Positions 41,045 to 50,890 of a stretch of DNA of 64,000 bases are shown here, one piece after another. The stretch is taken from positions 28,123,327 to 28,187,326 of the forward strand of contig NC_067490.1 in the NCBI RefSeq assembly GCF_947179515.1. Direction: 5' to 3'. The number at the start of each line of letters is the position of its first letter. The first letter of the stretch is position 1. The position numbers and the translations under genes are program-made. The notes below the pieces were generated by a model that was not told where the DNA came from, made no database searches, and saw nothing but the letters and a program-made list of their open reading frames with translations. Source of the DNA: Apodemus sylvaticus. Taxonomy: Eukaryota > Chordata > Mammalia > Rodentia > Muridae.

Positions 41045-41172
41045 GCCGGGCAGTGATGGCTCACGCCAGAATCCCAGCACTCTGGGAGGCAGAGGCAGGT
41101 GGATTTCTGAGTTCGAGACCAGCCTGGTCTACAGAGTGAGTTCCAGGACAGCCAGAGCTACATAGCCAGGGC
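41045..41172 (+). repeat. B1 SINE
   Basis: GGCCGGGCAGTGATGGCTCACG, ATCCCAGCACTCTGGGAGG and GACAGCCAGAGCTACATAG; truncated just before the tail. Confidence 0.9.
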
Positions 41173-41247
41173 TGGATGATTCCGGTCAAAATTCAGAAAC
41201 CAACGGGCTTTGCATGGCCTCTTTCCCAGACAAGTTCTCAGGATACG

Positions 41248-41392
41248 GTGCCTCAAAGCTGTAATCCTAGTATAGTTAGAGGCAGGAGGATTACTATGAG
41301 TTTGAGGCCTTCCTAAACTGCAATATGAATTACAATATGAATTGCACATTAGCCTGGGCTAAAAAGTGAGCTCCTGTCTCAGAAAGGTAGGT
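41248..41392 (+). repeat. Old B1-like SINE with a small internal duplication
   Basis: GTGCCTCAAAGCTGTAATCC, AGGCAGGAGGATTACTATGAG and GAGCTCCTGTCTCAGAAAGG. ATATGAATTACA/ATATGAATTGCA is duplicated in the middle. Confidence 0.6.
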
Positions 41393-41574
41393 TCCAACCT
41401 AAAAAAATAAAGAAGACTTTGTATTTTTTCCTTTTGTTAATGAATTTACCAATAAAGAGAACGTTTTAATATAGCATCCCTACTTTTAAGTAAATAAATA
41501 ACATGTTAAGATGCGACATGGTTTCATGTTTTTCCACTCTTTCCCTCTGTCTTTGTTCCCTCTCTTCATTTACA

Positions 41575-41813
41575 ACACCTGTTCTCAACCTGTGGGTCAT
41601 GACCTCTTTGAGGGTCAAATGACCCTTTCACAGGGGTCAAATGTTAGAGAGCCTCCATATTAGATATTTATGTTACAATTTATAACAGTAGCAAACTTTC
41701 AGATATGAAGTAGCAACAAAAATAATATTATGGTTGGAGTCACTGTCACACAAGGATTTCCTATTCAGGGAACTACTAAAGGGCTGCAGCATTAGGAAGG
41801 TTAAAACCCACCA
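41575..41813 (-). mobile_element. URR1-type hAT DNA transposon (non-autonomous)
   Basis: The left end GTTCTCAACCTGTGGGTCATG and the inverted right end AGGAAGGTTAAAACCCACCAC form the terminal inverted repeats of the rodent URR1 element (TIR CAGTGGTTCTCAACC). The interior has the typical ATGACCTCTTTGAGGGTCAAA and CAGTAGCAAACTTTCAG. It encodes no transposase. Confidence 0.8.
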
Positions 41814-41864
41814 CTTTACAACAACCTGGAAAGCTGAATTTCTCTTTCTACAGAGTGAGTGCTT

Positions 41865-42212
41865 TGAATATATTTGGCCCATGGGAGGTGTAGCCTTGTT
41901 GGAGTAGGTGTGGCCTTGTTGGAGTAGGTGTAGCCTTACTGGAAGAAGTGTATTGCTGTGGGGTGGACAAAGAGAGCTTCTCTTAGCTGCCTAAAGGATG
42001 CTACTCTTCTCCTAGCAGCCTTCAGAGGAAGATGTAGAACTCTCAGCTCCTCACGCACCATGCCTGCCTGGATGCTGCCTTGCTTCCCACCATGATGATA
42101 ATGGGCTGAACCTCTGAATGTGTAAGCCAGCCCCAATTAAATGTTTTCTTTTATAAGATTGCCTTAGTCAAGGTGTTTGTTCACAGCAATAAAATCCCAA
42201 GGAAGACAGTGG
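41865..42212 (+). repeat. Rodent interspersed repeat, family A, with internal duplication
   Basis: TTTGAATATATTTGGCCCATG to AATAAAATCCCAAGGAAGACAG. The phrase GTTGGAGTAGGTGT occurs twice in the 5' part (units of about 25 bases, in register with GTGGCCTT/GTAGCCTT). Confidence 0.85.
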
Positions 42213-42413
42213 CCTAAGATCTTTTTACACATTGTGAGCCTAAGGTCTCACAAACTGTGTAGTCTGGTTGTAGGTTCAGGTTCTAGATCTCTAAAACCAC
42301 TTCCAACATTCTTTACGATCTGACACAAGAGGTCATGGTGCTGTTTGGTTTTGGTTTTTGTTGTTGCTGTTTCCTTTCAGAGAAGTTTCTAGGTAAACTT
42401 CAGACTTCTGTTT

Positions 42414-42540
42414 GTTGTTTTTTTGGGACAGGATTTCATTCCGTGTTAAGGCTGTCCTGGAATTCCCAATTAGCTGAGGAATTTATAGCAATCCCCCTGC
42501 TTCAACTTCTAAAGTCACAGGCTGGATCTACCATGTTGGG
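42414..42540 (-). repeat. Old B1-like SINE
   Basis: TTTTTTTGGGACAGGATTTC, AAGGCTGTCCTGGAATTCCC and a degraded right arm. Confidence 0.65.
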
Positions 42541-42914
42541 TTTAGACTTCTTCATGGTTTTTAAAGAAATAGACAAAGTGATTTTTTTTTTGGTGCATGT
42601 CTAGTTTTCTTGCACATTTCTTCAACAACACATTTGCTTAAGGCAATAGATTATTAGTCTTTTGATGGCAGTAATGTGCAAACACATTTCTTCAAGTATC
42701 TGGATATTATATTCTTGATATTCTTTTTTTGTTTGGAATTCAACAGTAAGTTACACATAATGGTTGCAGGCAGAATTCTAAAGTAAGAACTGTGAGCTCT
42801 ATGCATGTAGACCTAAGCATGTAAACCATGCTTTAAGTAAACAAAATCCTATCTTTTCCAATGTGAGGAAGAGGATGCGTGTGAATCAACTGAGCCATAC
42901 CTTTAAAATATGTA
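42541..42914. other. Unassigned AT-rich DNA
   Basis: No feature recognised. Confidence 0.4.
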
Positions 42915-43119
42915 GTTTTTAAATTTTTTAATGTGTATGAGTGTTTACCTTTATGTATGTATGTGCACCACTATTGGGTTTGCTGCCTTGAGAGCCAGAA
43001 AAGTCTTTGGGTCCCTTCAAACTGGAGTTGTAAGCCTCCGTGTGGGTGCTGAGAACCAAACCCAGCTATTTTGCAAGAGGAGCAAGTATTCTTAACTGCT
43101 GAGCCATCTCTCCAGCCCC
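42915..43119 (-). repeat. B3 SINE
   Basis: TTTAATGTGTATGAGTGTTTAC, AAACTGGAGTTGTAAGCC, GTGTGGGTGCTGAGAACC and CTGCTGAGCCATCTCTCC are inverted B3 blocks. Confidence 0.9.
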
Positions 43120-43169
43120 AAGCTGTGACTTTTGATGTTAGTTCAGTCCATTGCTCTCACTAGACAGAG

Positions 43170-43193
43170 TATCATCATCATCATCATCATCAT
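43170..43193. repeat. (ATC)n
   Basis: Eight ATC units. Confidence 0.9.
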
Positions 43194-43322
43194 CTGAACA
43201 CATGCACACACATGCCACAGTGCATATGTGCAGGTCAAAAGATACCTTTCAGTGGTCAGTTCTTTCCAGTGTGGAATCTGGGAACCAAACTTGACTCCTC
43301 CTTTAGTCCAGTGCACATTCTT

Positions 43323-43552
43323 TTTTTTTTCTTTTTCGAAGACTTTTTTTTTTTTTAATTCTTTTAGTTTTTTTTTTAAGACTTATTTATTTATTGTATG
43401 TAAGTACAACGTAGCTGTCTTCAGACACACCAGAAGAGGGGTCAGATCTCATTATGGATGGTTGTGATCCACCATGTGGTTGCTGGGATTTGAACTCTGG
43501 ACCTTCGGGAGAGCAGTCAGTGTTCTTAACCGCTGAGCCATCTCACCAGCCC
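43323..43552 (-). repeat. Young B2 SINE with exact 15-bp target duplication
   Basis: T-rich tail, then TAGCTGTCTTCAGACACACC, TGATCCACCATGTGGTTGC and GCTGAGCCATCTCACCAGCC. CCAGTGCACATTCTT lies on each side (43308-43322 and 43553-43567). Confidence 0.97.
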
Positions 43553-43567
43553 CCAGTGCACATTCTT

Positions 43568-44256
43568 AAGGCATCAGGCAACTCTCAAGCCCCAAAGAAA
43601 TCATTTTCATTTGGTCATTCCTCTGGAGCCCTGTGTGGGCTCATGGTGACTACCTCTGAGCTAACAGTATAGGACTCTACAGTGTGGAGTCTACAGGATA
43701 AAGTCTAGGTTCACCGTGTGGGCTCTGGCGTCTCCCTGCATCCATGATTTGGCTCCATTACTCAACAGCCAGCCTTTAGCAAAGGTTAGACATTACTCTG
43801 GCATATCTTATTTTTCTCATCAGTATGCATATACAAAAGCATCTAGTAAACTAGAAGAGTGTTTTCCTCATAGGAAAATTGTAAGGATTAAACAAGACGC
43901 TATAATGTCTTATTCACATGGCACACAGCACAATGCCTTGCTAACTGCTGGCCCTCGATATTATCATTGAGTATTTCTTTCAGATTTTAGGAAAACCACT
44001 TATGTATTTTATGGTGTTGGAGTTCAAACCCAGGGCCTTCCACATGCTGAGTAAGTGTTCTACCACATGTACTTCCCAGCTTAGGAAACTTCTTTGAATT
44101 ACAAATTTAATGTTCTTATGACCTTGTCAAAGGGACTATTTCCATATGTTGCCTGCCAGATGGCCCACTTACAAATGAAACACCTACCGTACTATGATAA
44201 ATTAGACCACGGAAGGTTAGTGTCTTAGTACAGAATGGGGGGTGTGGAACTACAAA
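43568..44256. other. Unassigned
   Basis: A short ID/B3-like patch is suggested at about 44020-44080 (GAGTTCAAACCCAGGGCC, CATGCTGAGTAAGTGTTC). Otherwise nothing recognised. Confidence 0.4.
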
Positions 44257-44577
44257 GGAGGAGGGAGGGAGAAACAGAGAGATGGAGGGAGGGAGAGGGG
44301 AGAGAGAGAGGGAGAGAGAGAGGAGAGGGAGAGGGAGGGAGGGCAGGACAGTGGAAGAAAGGGATAGAAGGAGGGACAGAGGGAGGGAGAAGAGAAGGAG
44401 GAAGAGAGAGGGAGGGAGAGGGGGAAGGAGAGAGAGAGGGAGGGAGAGGGAGGAAGAGGAAGGAGAGAGAGGGAGGGAGAGGGAGAAAGAGAGAAAGGGA
44501 GGGAGAGGGAGAAGGAGAGAGAGGGAGGGAGAGGAAGAGAGGGAGGGAGAGGAAGGAGAGGGAGAGAGGGAGAGCAC
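44257..44577. repeat. Polypurine array (GGGA/GA)n
   Basis: About 320 bases nearly all purine on the plus strand, mixing AGAGAGGG and GGGAGGGA units. Open frames in all registers are artefacts. Confidence 0.95.
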
Positions 44578-44900
44578 AGACTCGAGGCCACACGTTTTCT
44601 ATGGAGGCAGCGTGGAGGAGAGACAAGCCTGGGTGAGAGGACCTCCTTTGAGTCTGTCTGCACTCAGTGCTTAGGCCCCTGGAGTACGCTCGCTCGCTCG
44701 TAGGCTTATGCCCAGAGGAAAGGATGTAGGGTCTTTGTCTCCTCATCACTCAGTACAGTTGGCATGCTGATGTCTGATGCAGGACAGAGACTGCACAGGG
44801 TGGGTGTCAGCAGGCCACAGCCACACCCGGGCCCCGAGCATTTACTTTCTTCTCTTCTTCCTCTTTGACCTTCTTGAGAACAAGAGGGCAACACTGAGAA
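44578..44900. other. Unassigned
   Basis: Unique-looking DNA with a short GCTC x 3 run (GCTCGCTCGCTCG at about 44689). Confidence 0.4.
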
Positions 44901-44922
44901 AGGCTTGGTGGCCTGTGCCTTT
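44901..44922 (+). repeat. B1 SINE, left piece
   Basis: GGCTTGGTGGCCTGTGCC is a B1 start, cut off by a B3 insertion; it continues at about 45148. Confidence 0.65.
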
Positions 44923-45144
44923 ATTTTAAGATTTTATTATCTTATGTGTATGAGTGTTTTGCCTGCATGTGTGTTTGTATATCACATGTGTGCCTGGTAC
45001 CCACCAAGGTCGGAAGACAGTGTATGAACCTCTGAAACTGGACTCACAGGTAGTTGTGAGCCACCATGTGGGTGCTGGGAATTGAACCTTGGTCCTCTAC
45101 AAAAGGAAAGTGATCCTAACCCCTGAACCATCTCCCCTACCTTA
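44923..45144 (-). repeat. B3 SINE inserted into a B1
   Basis: TTTAAGATTTTATTATCTTATG, TGTTTTGCCTGCATGTGTG, GTTGTGAGCCACCATGTGGG and AACCATCTCCCCTACC. TGCCTTTA on the left and TGCCTTTTA on the right are the probable target duplication. Confidence 0.85.
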
Positions 45145-45147
45145 GGA

Positions 45148-45252
45148 CATGCCTTTTAGTTCCAGCACTCGGGAGGCAGAGGCAGGCAGCTCTCGGGGAG
45201 TTTGAGGCTAGCTAGAGCTACATATTGAAACTTTGTTTCAAAATGGGAAAAA
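45148..45252 (+). repeat. B1 SINE, right piece
   Basis: TTCCAGCACTCGGGAGGCAG, GAGTTTGAGGCTAGCTAGAG and CTTTGTTTCAAAATGGG continue the B1 begun at 44901. Confidence 0.75.
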
Positions 45253-45349
45253 GAGTAGTAACAGATTGCAGGGCAATCTGTCTAGACCGTCCTCTTGTAC
45301 AGGAGTAGAAACTGAATCTGTATTCCTTGCGAGGTGTAACAGAGCGCTC

Positions 45350-45353
<4 letters not shown>

Positions 45354-45423
<70 letters not shown>

Positions 45424-45425
45424 TT
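45354..45425. repeat. (TC)n microsatellite
   Basis: About 33 uninterrupted CT dinucleotides, then CCCTTTCC. Confidence 0.97.
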
Positions 45426-46180
45426 CCCTTTCTATTCTACTCTCCAGGTACTCCTTGACATCATTCAACCAAGGATGAACCCCACAGTTCCCATTTTTAT
45501 CCATCTCTCTGTCCCACATGCACATGCGCCATTGGATCCCACAGAGACAGGCTCAACAGAGGCACTCCTTAGGGACTTTCTCAGCAGACAAATGGCTGAT
45601 TCCATAAATAAAGTCCTGCAAATGTATCGACAAGATTTTTATTTAGACGTTCAGCCGTTGGCATTTTAACAGCTGTTTCTAGTGTTCAACCCATAGGAGC
45701 AAACTATGCCAGGGTTTGGGGCGTCAGCTAACATGGAGAAGTGGCCTGAAAACGGAGGGGACTTTCCAGCCCAGCACATAGCACTTGACTGGGTGCAATT
45801 GGAAGTGGCCCCGAATACAGATCAGGAAATGGAAGCTGTAAGCATTTATTGCTCTAATTACCCACTCTTCTTGTGTCCCCTTGGCCACTCCATTTAGAGT
45901 CAACAAGAACTTTGAACCCTGTACTGGATAGCAGTAACCTGAAAGACCAGGATGTGAGAAGGGAGGGGTTCTGGTGTTGGGAAAGGGACGTACCTTCAGA
46001 AGCAGGGAACATTGCGGCTCAGTCCTGCCTAGCCATTAAGAAGCTTTGTGACCCACACAAAGGCTTTTAAGCGCTCAGACCTCAAGGAGTTCTCTGTGGC
46101 CAGAGAGCCTTAATTAGAGAGGTCTTTTTCAGCTCAAACCTCCTCTGCAATGAATGTCCTGGAGAGAAAACAGACTTTGC
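45426..46180. other. Unique DNA, candidate conserved element
   Basis: No repeat recognised. The interval about 45590-45680 (GGCTGATTCCATAAATAAAG, GCAAATGTATCGACAAG, TTTATTTAGACG) has dense AT-type transcription-factor-like motifs. No exon supported. Confidence 0.35.
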
Positions 46181-46181
46181 T

Positions 46182-46262
46182 GGGACTGTGGATGTAGCTC
46201 AATGCCGGACTATGTGCTTAGCATGTAAAGCACTGGCTTCAGTCCCAGGCACTGAAAAGAAA
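46182..46262 (+). repeat. ID SINE
   Basis: GGGACTGTGGATGTAGCTCAA (A box), CATGTAAAGCACTGGC and TTCAGTCCCAGGCACTGAAAAG (B box and tail) match the tRNA-Ala-derived ID element. Confidence 0.8.
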
Positions 46263-46304
46263 GGCCGTGCTACACGGAAGTATTAAGGGGATTGTATTGG
46301 ACTG

Positions 46305-46440
46305 TGGACTGAGAGCGTGACTTCCGGAAAGGCAGACGGCGTTACCGACCTAGGAGCTAGCTATAGGGTCCTTGAGTTTGGGTACTCAGTTTGAACAAAT
46401 GACTTAGCCTCAGAGTTTTCCCTTACAGAAAGAGGGGCGC
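46305..46440 (+). repeat. Probable MIR (ancient SINE)
   Basis: CTAGCTATAGGGTCCTTGAG and ACAAATGACTTAGCCTCAGAGTTTTCCC-type text followed by TTACAGAAAGAGG is the MIR core and 3' pattern. MIR predates the rodent radiation. Confidence 0.6.
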
Positions 46441-46496
46441 CTGGATTCTAATGCTGGTGAGAGGGGGTGAGCGAGCCGCAGTGCATGAAACCCTGA

Positions 46497-46537
46497 GCGC
46501 TGTGCCCGAGGCCACCATGCGCTGTGCCCGAGGCCAC
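46497..46537. repeat. 22-bp duplication, GC-rich
   Basis: GCGCTGTGCCCGAGGCCAC occurs at 46497 and 46519. Confidence 0.9.
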
Positions 46538-46662
46538 TGCGTCCTCCGCACTCGGAGGCAGTATTAGTGTAGTTTTCTTACTCAGTTAATTCTCTTCTGG
46601 AAAAAACATTCAGGTCAGTAGGTATTCTTAATTTCAGGGGTCAAGGAGATCCAATCACGTAA

Positions 46663-46791
46663 CAGTTTCTCTGTGTAGCCCTGGCTCTCCTGGAACTCAC
46701 TCTGTAGACCAGGGTGGCCTCGAACTCAGAAATCCACCTTCCTCTGCCTCCCAAGTGTTGAGTTTAAAGGTGTGCATCACCACTGCCTGAC
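46663..46791 (-). repeat. B1 SINE, tail end missing
   Basis: GTTTCTCTGTGTAGCCCTGG, GACCAGGGTGGCCTCGAACTC and AAAGGTGTGCATCACCACTG. The oligo-T end and first bases are absent. Confidence 0.9.
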
Positions 46792-46923
46792 ACAGGGTTA
46801 CATTATTAACAAAGTTCTTTTTATTCATATCTGTTTTTAAAAGCCAAGATGTGAAGTTGTACAGGACCCATGCTTGGGAGGACTTAGGGTACACATATCG
46901 GACTCTGTGTTGTTTTTTGTTGT

Positions 46924-46925
<2 letters not shown>

Positions 46926-46963
<38 letters not shown>
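46926..46963. repeat. (TG)n microsatellite
   Basis: About 18 GT units. Confidence 0.95.
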
Positions 46964-46966
<3 letters not shown>

Positions 46967-47235
46967 CTTATATATTGTATGAAAATTGAAGAGAAAAAGA
47001 ATAAAAACCACTTTTAAGTCATATAGCTTTAATCGCAAAATCCTCAGTGCTGCGGGAGCCTGGGTTTCTGGCACCTGGGCAATCCTAGAAATCATTGTTA
47101 CCGTGTGCTGGGAGTGTGCCGTGGGTATTTGTGCCCTCAAGACACTTGCCAAACAGGTACTTTAGTCATACTCACCGTAGGTGATAATTAGGTTACATGT
47201 GGACTAAACTGCATGATACTGAAAGACGGGATCAA
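46964..47235. other. Unassigned
   Basis: No feature recognised. Confidence 0.4.
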
Positions 47236-47248
47236 AACTGTCCTTAAA

Positions 47249-47466
47249 CTGGGTGGTGGAAGCGCACGCCTGTAATCCCAGCACTCTAGGAGGCAGAGGC
47301 AGGTGGATTTCTGAGTTCAAGGCCAGCCTGGTCTACAGAGTGAGTTCCAGGACAGCCAGGGCTATACAGAGAAACCCTGTCACAGAAAAAACCAAATCCA
47401 AAACAAAAAACAAAAAACAAACAAAACCAACCCCCCCACAACAACAATAACAACAACAACAACAAC
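47249..47466 (+). repeat. B1 SINE with (AAC)n tail and 13-bp target duplication
   Basis: GGGTGGTGGAAGCGCACGCC, GGCCAGCCTGGTCTACAGAG and CAGAGAAACCCTGTCAC, then an A/C-rich tail ending in AAC repeats. AACTGTCCTTAAA flanks it exactly (47236-47248, 47467-47479). Confidence 0.97.
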
Positions 47467-47527
47467 AACTGTCCTTAAATCCACAGACAACATGACAACA
47501 CCTATCTCAATCTATCTCAGCCATTTT

Positions 47528-47640
47528 TTGTTTTCAAGTTTTTGAAACAGGGACTCACTGTGTAGTTCAGGCTAGACTTGAACTCCTGGCCTCTTGTCTT
47601 AGCCTCCAAGACCATAGGATTACATGTGGGACAAGGCCTG
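47528..47640 (-). repeat. Old B1-like SINE
   Basis: TTTGAAACAGGGACTCACTG, GGCTAGACTTGAACTCCTGG and GGACAAGGCCTG. Confidence 0.65.
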
Positions 47641-47689
47641 ATTCATATTGCGCTTCAAACAAGCATAATTTAATACACAATTATCAATT

Positions 47690-47814
47690 TATATATTTTT
47701 GAGACAGGATCTGTAGCTCAGGTTAGCCTCCAACTTTCTTTGTAGTTGAGGCTGGCCTTGAATTTGTAGTGTCCCTATCTCTACCTCCTGAGTGCTAGGA
47801 TTAAAGGCACACAC
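47690..47814 (-). repeat. Old B1-like SINE
   Basis: TTTTTGAGACAGGATCTGTAG, GGCTGGCCTTGAATTTG and GAGTGCTAGGATTAAAGGC. Confidence 0.75.
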
Positions 47815-47829
47815 AGTGAGGGAGAGAAA

Positions 47830-47945
47830 GAAAGGGGACTCGGGTGGGTAGGAAGGTGGTGGGTCTGGGAGGAGTTGGGGGAGGGGAAAGAGTATGACTA
47901 AAGTATAGTAGATGAAAATTTCAAAAAATGAACAAAAAACATTGT
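47830..47945 (+). mobile_element. L1 3' UTR terminal fragment
   Basis: GGGTCTGGGAGGAGTTGGGGG, AAAGAGTATGACTAAAGTATAG and GATGAAAATTTCAAAAAATGA match the end of rodent Lx-type L1 3' UTRs. Confidence 0.7.
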
Positions 47946-48029
47946 TGAAAGGTGTACAGCATTAATCTCAAAATCCTCATGGCCACAGTCCACCTCCAGT
48001 AACAAGGGCCAGTCAGTTTATGCAGCCCT

Positions 48030-48105
48030 GGCCTTCGTGATATAGATCCCCAAGGCCTCAAACACGCCAGGCAGGCACTCGACCGCTGAGCTACACCCCT
48101 GCCTA
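48030..48105 (-). repeat. ID/B4-type SINE fragment
   Basis: CCTCAAACACGCCAGGCAGG then CACTCGACCGCTGAGCTACACCCC is the inverted tRNA-like head. Confidence 0.7.
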
Positions 48106-48489
48106 GCCACAGATATGTTAAGCCATTGAAAAGACAGGAAGGAAACTGATGTATAAAGGTTATGTGGCAACAGCTGCTAGAAACAGCCCCGCCCTGCCCC
48201 ACCCCTCCCTGCCCCACCTCGCCCTGTATGGTGGAGCAAACAAAGTGCATCCCCTGGAATTTATAAACCCTAGAAAAGGGGCCCTCATTAACGCTGTATG
48301 TCACGTCATTCCTGTCCAATTGGACAACAGCATCTGTTTTCTGGTAACCGCAGCTGTATCAGTGTTCACTCCTATTGGTGTATGAGCATCACAGTTATTC
48401 TAGATTCTTGTGAAAATTTAGCATCTTCTGTATCTTTCTCGTTGTAACCATTTCCCTGGACTTGAAGGGCTGTAGCATTGTGGGTTTGG
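48106..48489. other. Unassigned, with a C-rich patch
   Basis: CCCCGCCCTGCCCCACC-type sequence at about 48188-48228. No gene or repeat recognised. Confidence 0.4.
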
Positions 48490-48655
48490 TTCTTAATGAA
48501 GTCAAGCCCCCTCCCATTGCTTTCTGGGTTGTTTAGAAGTCCTCTTTTGTAATGTATCTATTCAAGTCTTTTGCCATGGTTTGTAAGTCTCTTACCATGG
48601 TTTGTAAGAATTCTTTGTGTATTTTGGCCAGCAGCTCTTTGGAATCCATCATCCC
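48490..48655 (-). mobile_element. Ancient L1 fragment
   Basis: CTGGGTTGTTTAGAAGTCC, TATTCAAGTCTTTTGCCATGG and GTAAGAATTCTTTGTGTATTTTGG resemble the antisense L1 ORF2/3' region (TTCAAGTCTTTTGCCCA...TAAGAATTCTTTATATATT). A 17-base phrase around CATGGTTTGTAAG is duplicated. Confidence 0.55.
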
Positions 48656-48819
48656 AGTGTTCTCAATGATGCTTGAGCAGCCTTGGCAGTTCAAAATGTA
48701 CTTCTTTTGAATAAATGGCCCCAGGAACAGAATTACTGTGTTGATCTTCTTGCAATGCCTCAGCAAACAACAATCAGTCTATTAAATTCCTGTCCTCCCT
48801 TTTGTGAGAGGATAGGACT

Positions 48820-48939
48820 GTGTATGTGTGAGCCATGTGTGTCTGTGTGTGTATCTGTGTGTGTGTGTGTATCTGTGTATGTGTGTGTGTGATAATGTGT
48901 GTGTCTGTGAGTGGTGTGTATGTGTGTGTGATGGTATGT

Positions 48940-48972
<33 letters not shown>

Positions 48973-49262
48973 TGTGTGTGTGTGTGTCTGTGTGTGTGGT
49001 GTGGTGTGTGTGTGTGTATGTGTGGTGTGGTGTGTGTATGTCTCTGTGTGTATGTGTGTGGTGTGGTATGGTGTGTGTGATGCATTGTGTGTATATGGAT
49101 GTGCATGTGTGTCATGGTGTGATATGTGGTATGTGGTGTATTATGTGCATGGTGTGTGTGTGTATGGTATGTGTGTCTCTGTGTTATGGTGTGTGCATGG
49201 TGTGTGTGTGTGTGATATGTGGTATGTATGTGCATAGTGTGTGTGTGTGTGTGTGTGTGTGT
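48820..49262. repeat. Long (TG)n-derived array
   Basis: About 440 bases of TGTG with TGTCTGTG, TGGTGTGG and TGATATGTGGTATG variants. Cysteine/valine-rich open frames here are artefacts. Confidence 0.95.
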
Positions 49263-49560
49263 AGGCAATGAGAGTTTCGCACAGACCTGGAATTTGTTGA
49301 TTCCACTAGGCTAACCAGCAAGTCTCAGGGTCCCCTCATCTCTGCCTCCCTCCACCCCACCCCCTAGGGCTGGGATTATGAGTGTGTACCTTCTTGCACA
49401 TGGTTCTAAAAATCAAGCTGAGCTCCTAAAGTGCCTAGAAAACACTTCACCTGCTGAACTATCTTCCTCTGACACTGGAGACACCCAAGGGCCCTGGCTC
49501 AACTTAAGAAAGACATTTTACGAAAGAAAGGTATGGAGAAAGGAGCATGGTGCTTTTTGT
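49263..49560. other. Unassigned, perhaps an old SINE
   Basis: CTCATCTCTGCCTCCCTCC and GGGCTGGGATTATGAGTGTG suggest the right arm of an inverted B1, followed by B3-like CACTTCACCTGCTGAACTATC. Too degraded to call firmly. Confidence 0.4.
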
Positions 49561-49561
49561 T

Positions 49562-49665
49562 GATGTTTTAGCTTTTGTGAGACAAGAGTCTTTTTTGGTA
49601 GCTCAGACTGGCCTACAAATCACTGCATAGCCGGGCAGGTCATGAACTCTCAAGTGCAGAGATTC
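49562..49665 (-). repeat. Old B1-like SINE
   Basis: GCTTTTGTGAGACAAGAGTC, GACTGGCCTACAAATCAC and TCATGAACTCTCAAGTGCAG. It is followed by a CpG-rich GGCGGCGGCGG patch at about 49680-49710. Confidence 0.5.
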
Positions 49666-49929
49666 TCGTAGGGGCCCGCGGTGGCGGCGGCGGTACATCC
49701 TGGCGTCGTGGGGTCTCATCATTCTCTGAACCTCTGAATGGTGAAATGGTTAACCTTAGTTAAATAGAATTAGACTCTGTAACACAAAACAACTGCAAAA
49801 AGGCCAAGCAGAGAAAAAAAACCCTGTAACTTTTTAATGACTTCACTAATGTTGGGTGATTATTACGTTAGTAGTGCGCTTTAAATGTAGGCCGTGTTAA
49901 CGCTCAAAGATCATTCTATATGTCTTCCC

Positions 49930-49956
49930 TTGCTTCCTCCCTCCCTCCCTTCCTGC

Positions 49957-50017
<61 letters not shown>
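49930..50017. repeat. TCCC / (TC)n / (CA)n compound microsatellite
   Basis: CTCCCTCCC, then CT dinucleotides, then about 20 CA units ending at 50017. The CA end adjoins the 3' end of the Rps24 pseudogene, where its A tail would be expected. Confidence 0.9.
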
Positions 50018-50018
<1 letters not shown>

Positions 50019-50355
50019 CAAGCTTTTAGTATATTAGCCCTGTCCTTACAAGTTGGCACCTTTGCAGCAGATCTGGCTGCTGTAGAACTTCCCCTCCTTT
50101 AGCGGCCGCCAGCACCAGCATCGGCCGTGCAGTATCCTGGGCCTTCTTCATTCTGTTCTTGCATTCCTTTCCCCATTTTATGGAGATCTTTCTTCTCATA
50201 AATGTCAGATCCCAAAGAAACCTAGACAAGGCGGTACCTGGGGCTCCTCCCACACTGCCCACCCCGGGGCCCTATCCATAATATCTCCTGTCCAGGGGCT
50301 GGGCTTTGCTGGTTCCCATTATAGGAAGTTTCTCTCTTGCCTCTTGTGTCACGCC

Positions 50356-50412
<57 letters not shown>

Positions 50413-50890
50413 CTCCTTCCCTTCCCATCTCCCTCTCTTTCCCCCTCCCCCTTTTCTCCCCCCCCTCCCATGGCCCAGTTCAGTGTGGACCCTTCCGGAT
50501 GCCTCTGGCTGAATCCCCCTTCAGATCTACAATAAAAAGCCTTCTCCTCAAACATACTTTGAAACCACTCATGTCTTCGTTTTCATTCAATAAAGGCTGT
50601 GTCTTGCAAGCCTGAGTTTAGGCTCACTCTTCTTTGCATAATCCAAAGAACAATTTATCGTGTGAAGCCAGTGGTCCCGCCACTACCAAAGCGGTTTCGG
50701 AACCTGAAAACAAAGACGGCGTCTGGTGTGGTTTTGTACATTTTGGCTAGTCTTTCTCGAATTCCTGTCTTTTCCACCGTTGCCTTCCCAGGGTGAAGGA
50801 CATCAAGGAGCATTTGTTTCCTCTGAAGCAGATGGTCGGTCGTGAACTTCCTGCCCGATGGCGGTGGTCCCCCAAACTGCCAAGGGAGCA
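50018..50890 (-). pseudogene. Rps24-ps: Rps24 processed pseudogene, split by an LTR
   Basis: On the minus strand the 5' half (about 50590-50890) encodes LLQRKQM.LDVLHPGKATV, KMYKTTPD and the FRNRFG.G.TTGF segment of ribosomal protein S24, then DYAKKSEPK and LARHSLY in the nucleotide text. The 3' half (about 50018-50202) resumes with KNRMKK and the S24 tail plus a 3' UTR-like TAATATACTAAAAGC. There are no introns, so it is a retrocopy. It carries many substitutions and a broken frame (a stop after TTGFTR at about 50655), and the N-terminal codons are degraded. The functional protein is a small-subunit ribosomal protein of about 133 residues; this copy is not expected to make it. An LTR at 50203-50589 interrupts it. 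Confidence 0.9.
50203..50589 (+). mobile_element. Solo LTR with 5-bp target duplication inside the Rps24 pseudogene
   Basis: Starts TGTCAGATCCC and ends TTTTCATTCA, with ATAAA on each side (50198-50202 and 50590-50594). A 5-bp duplication fits ERVL/MaLR-type LTRs. AATAAA lies at about 50531, placing the poly(A) signal and R region near the right end. The body contains a (TC)n tract (about 50357-50412) and a C-rich stretch. Removing it joins the two S24 halves in register at CTTTAT/TTATGAG. Family not assigned. Confidence 0.85.

Noticed and set aside
44116..44749. Leu/Pro/Ser-rich frames of 130-174 codons
   Set aside because: Artefacts of the (GGGA/GA)n tract.
46182..46262. tRNA-Ala gene
   Set aside because: It has A- and B-box-like motifs but matches the ID SINE, lacks a foldable acceptor stem and has an A-rich tail.
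48774..49271. Cys/Val- and His/Thr-rich frames of 147-164 codons
   Set aside because: Read-through of the (TG)n array.
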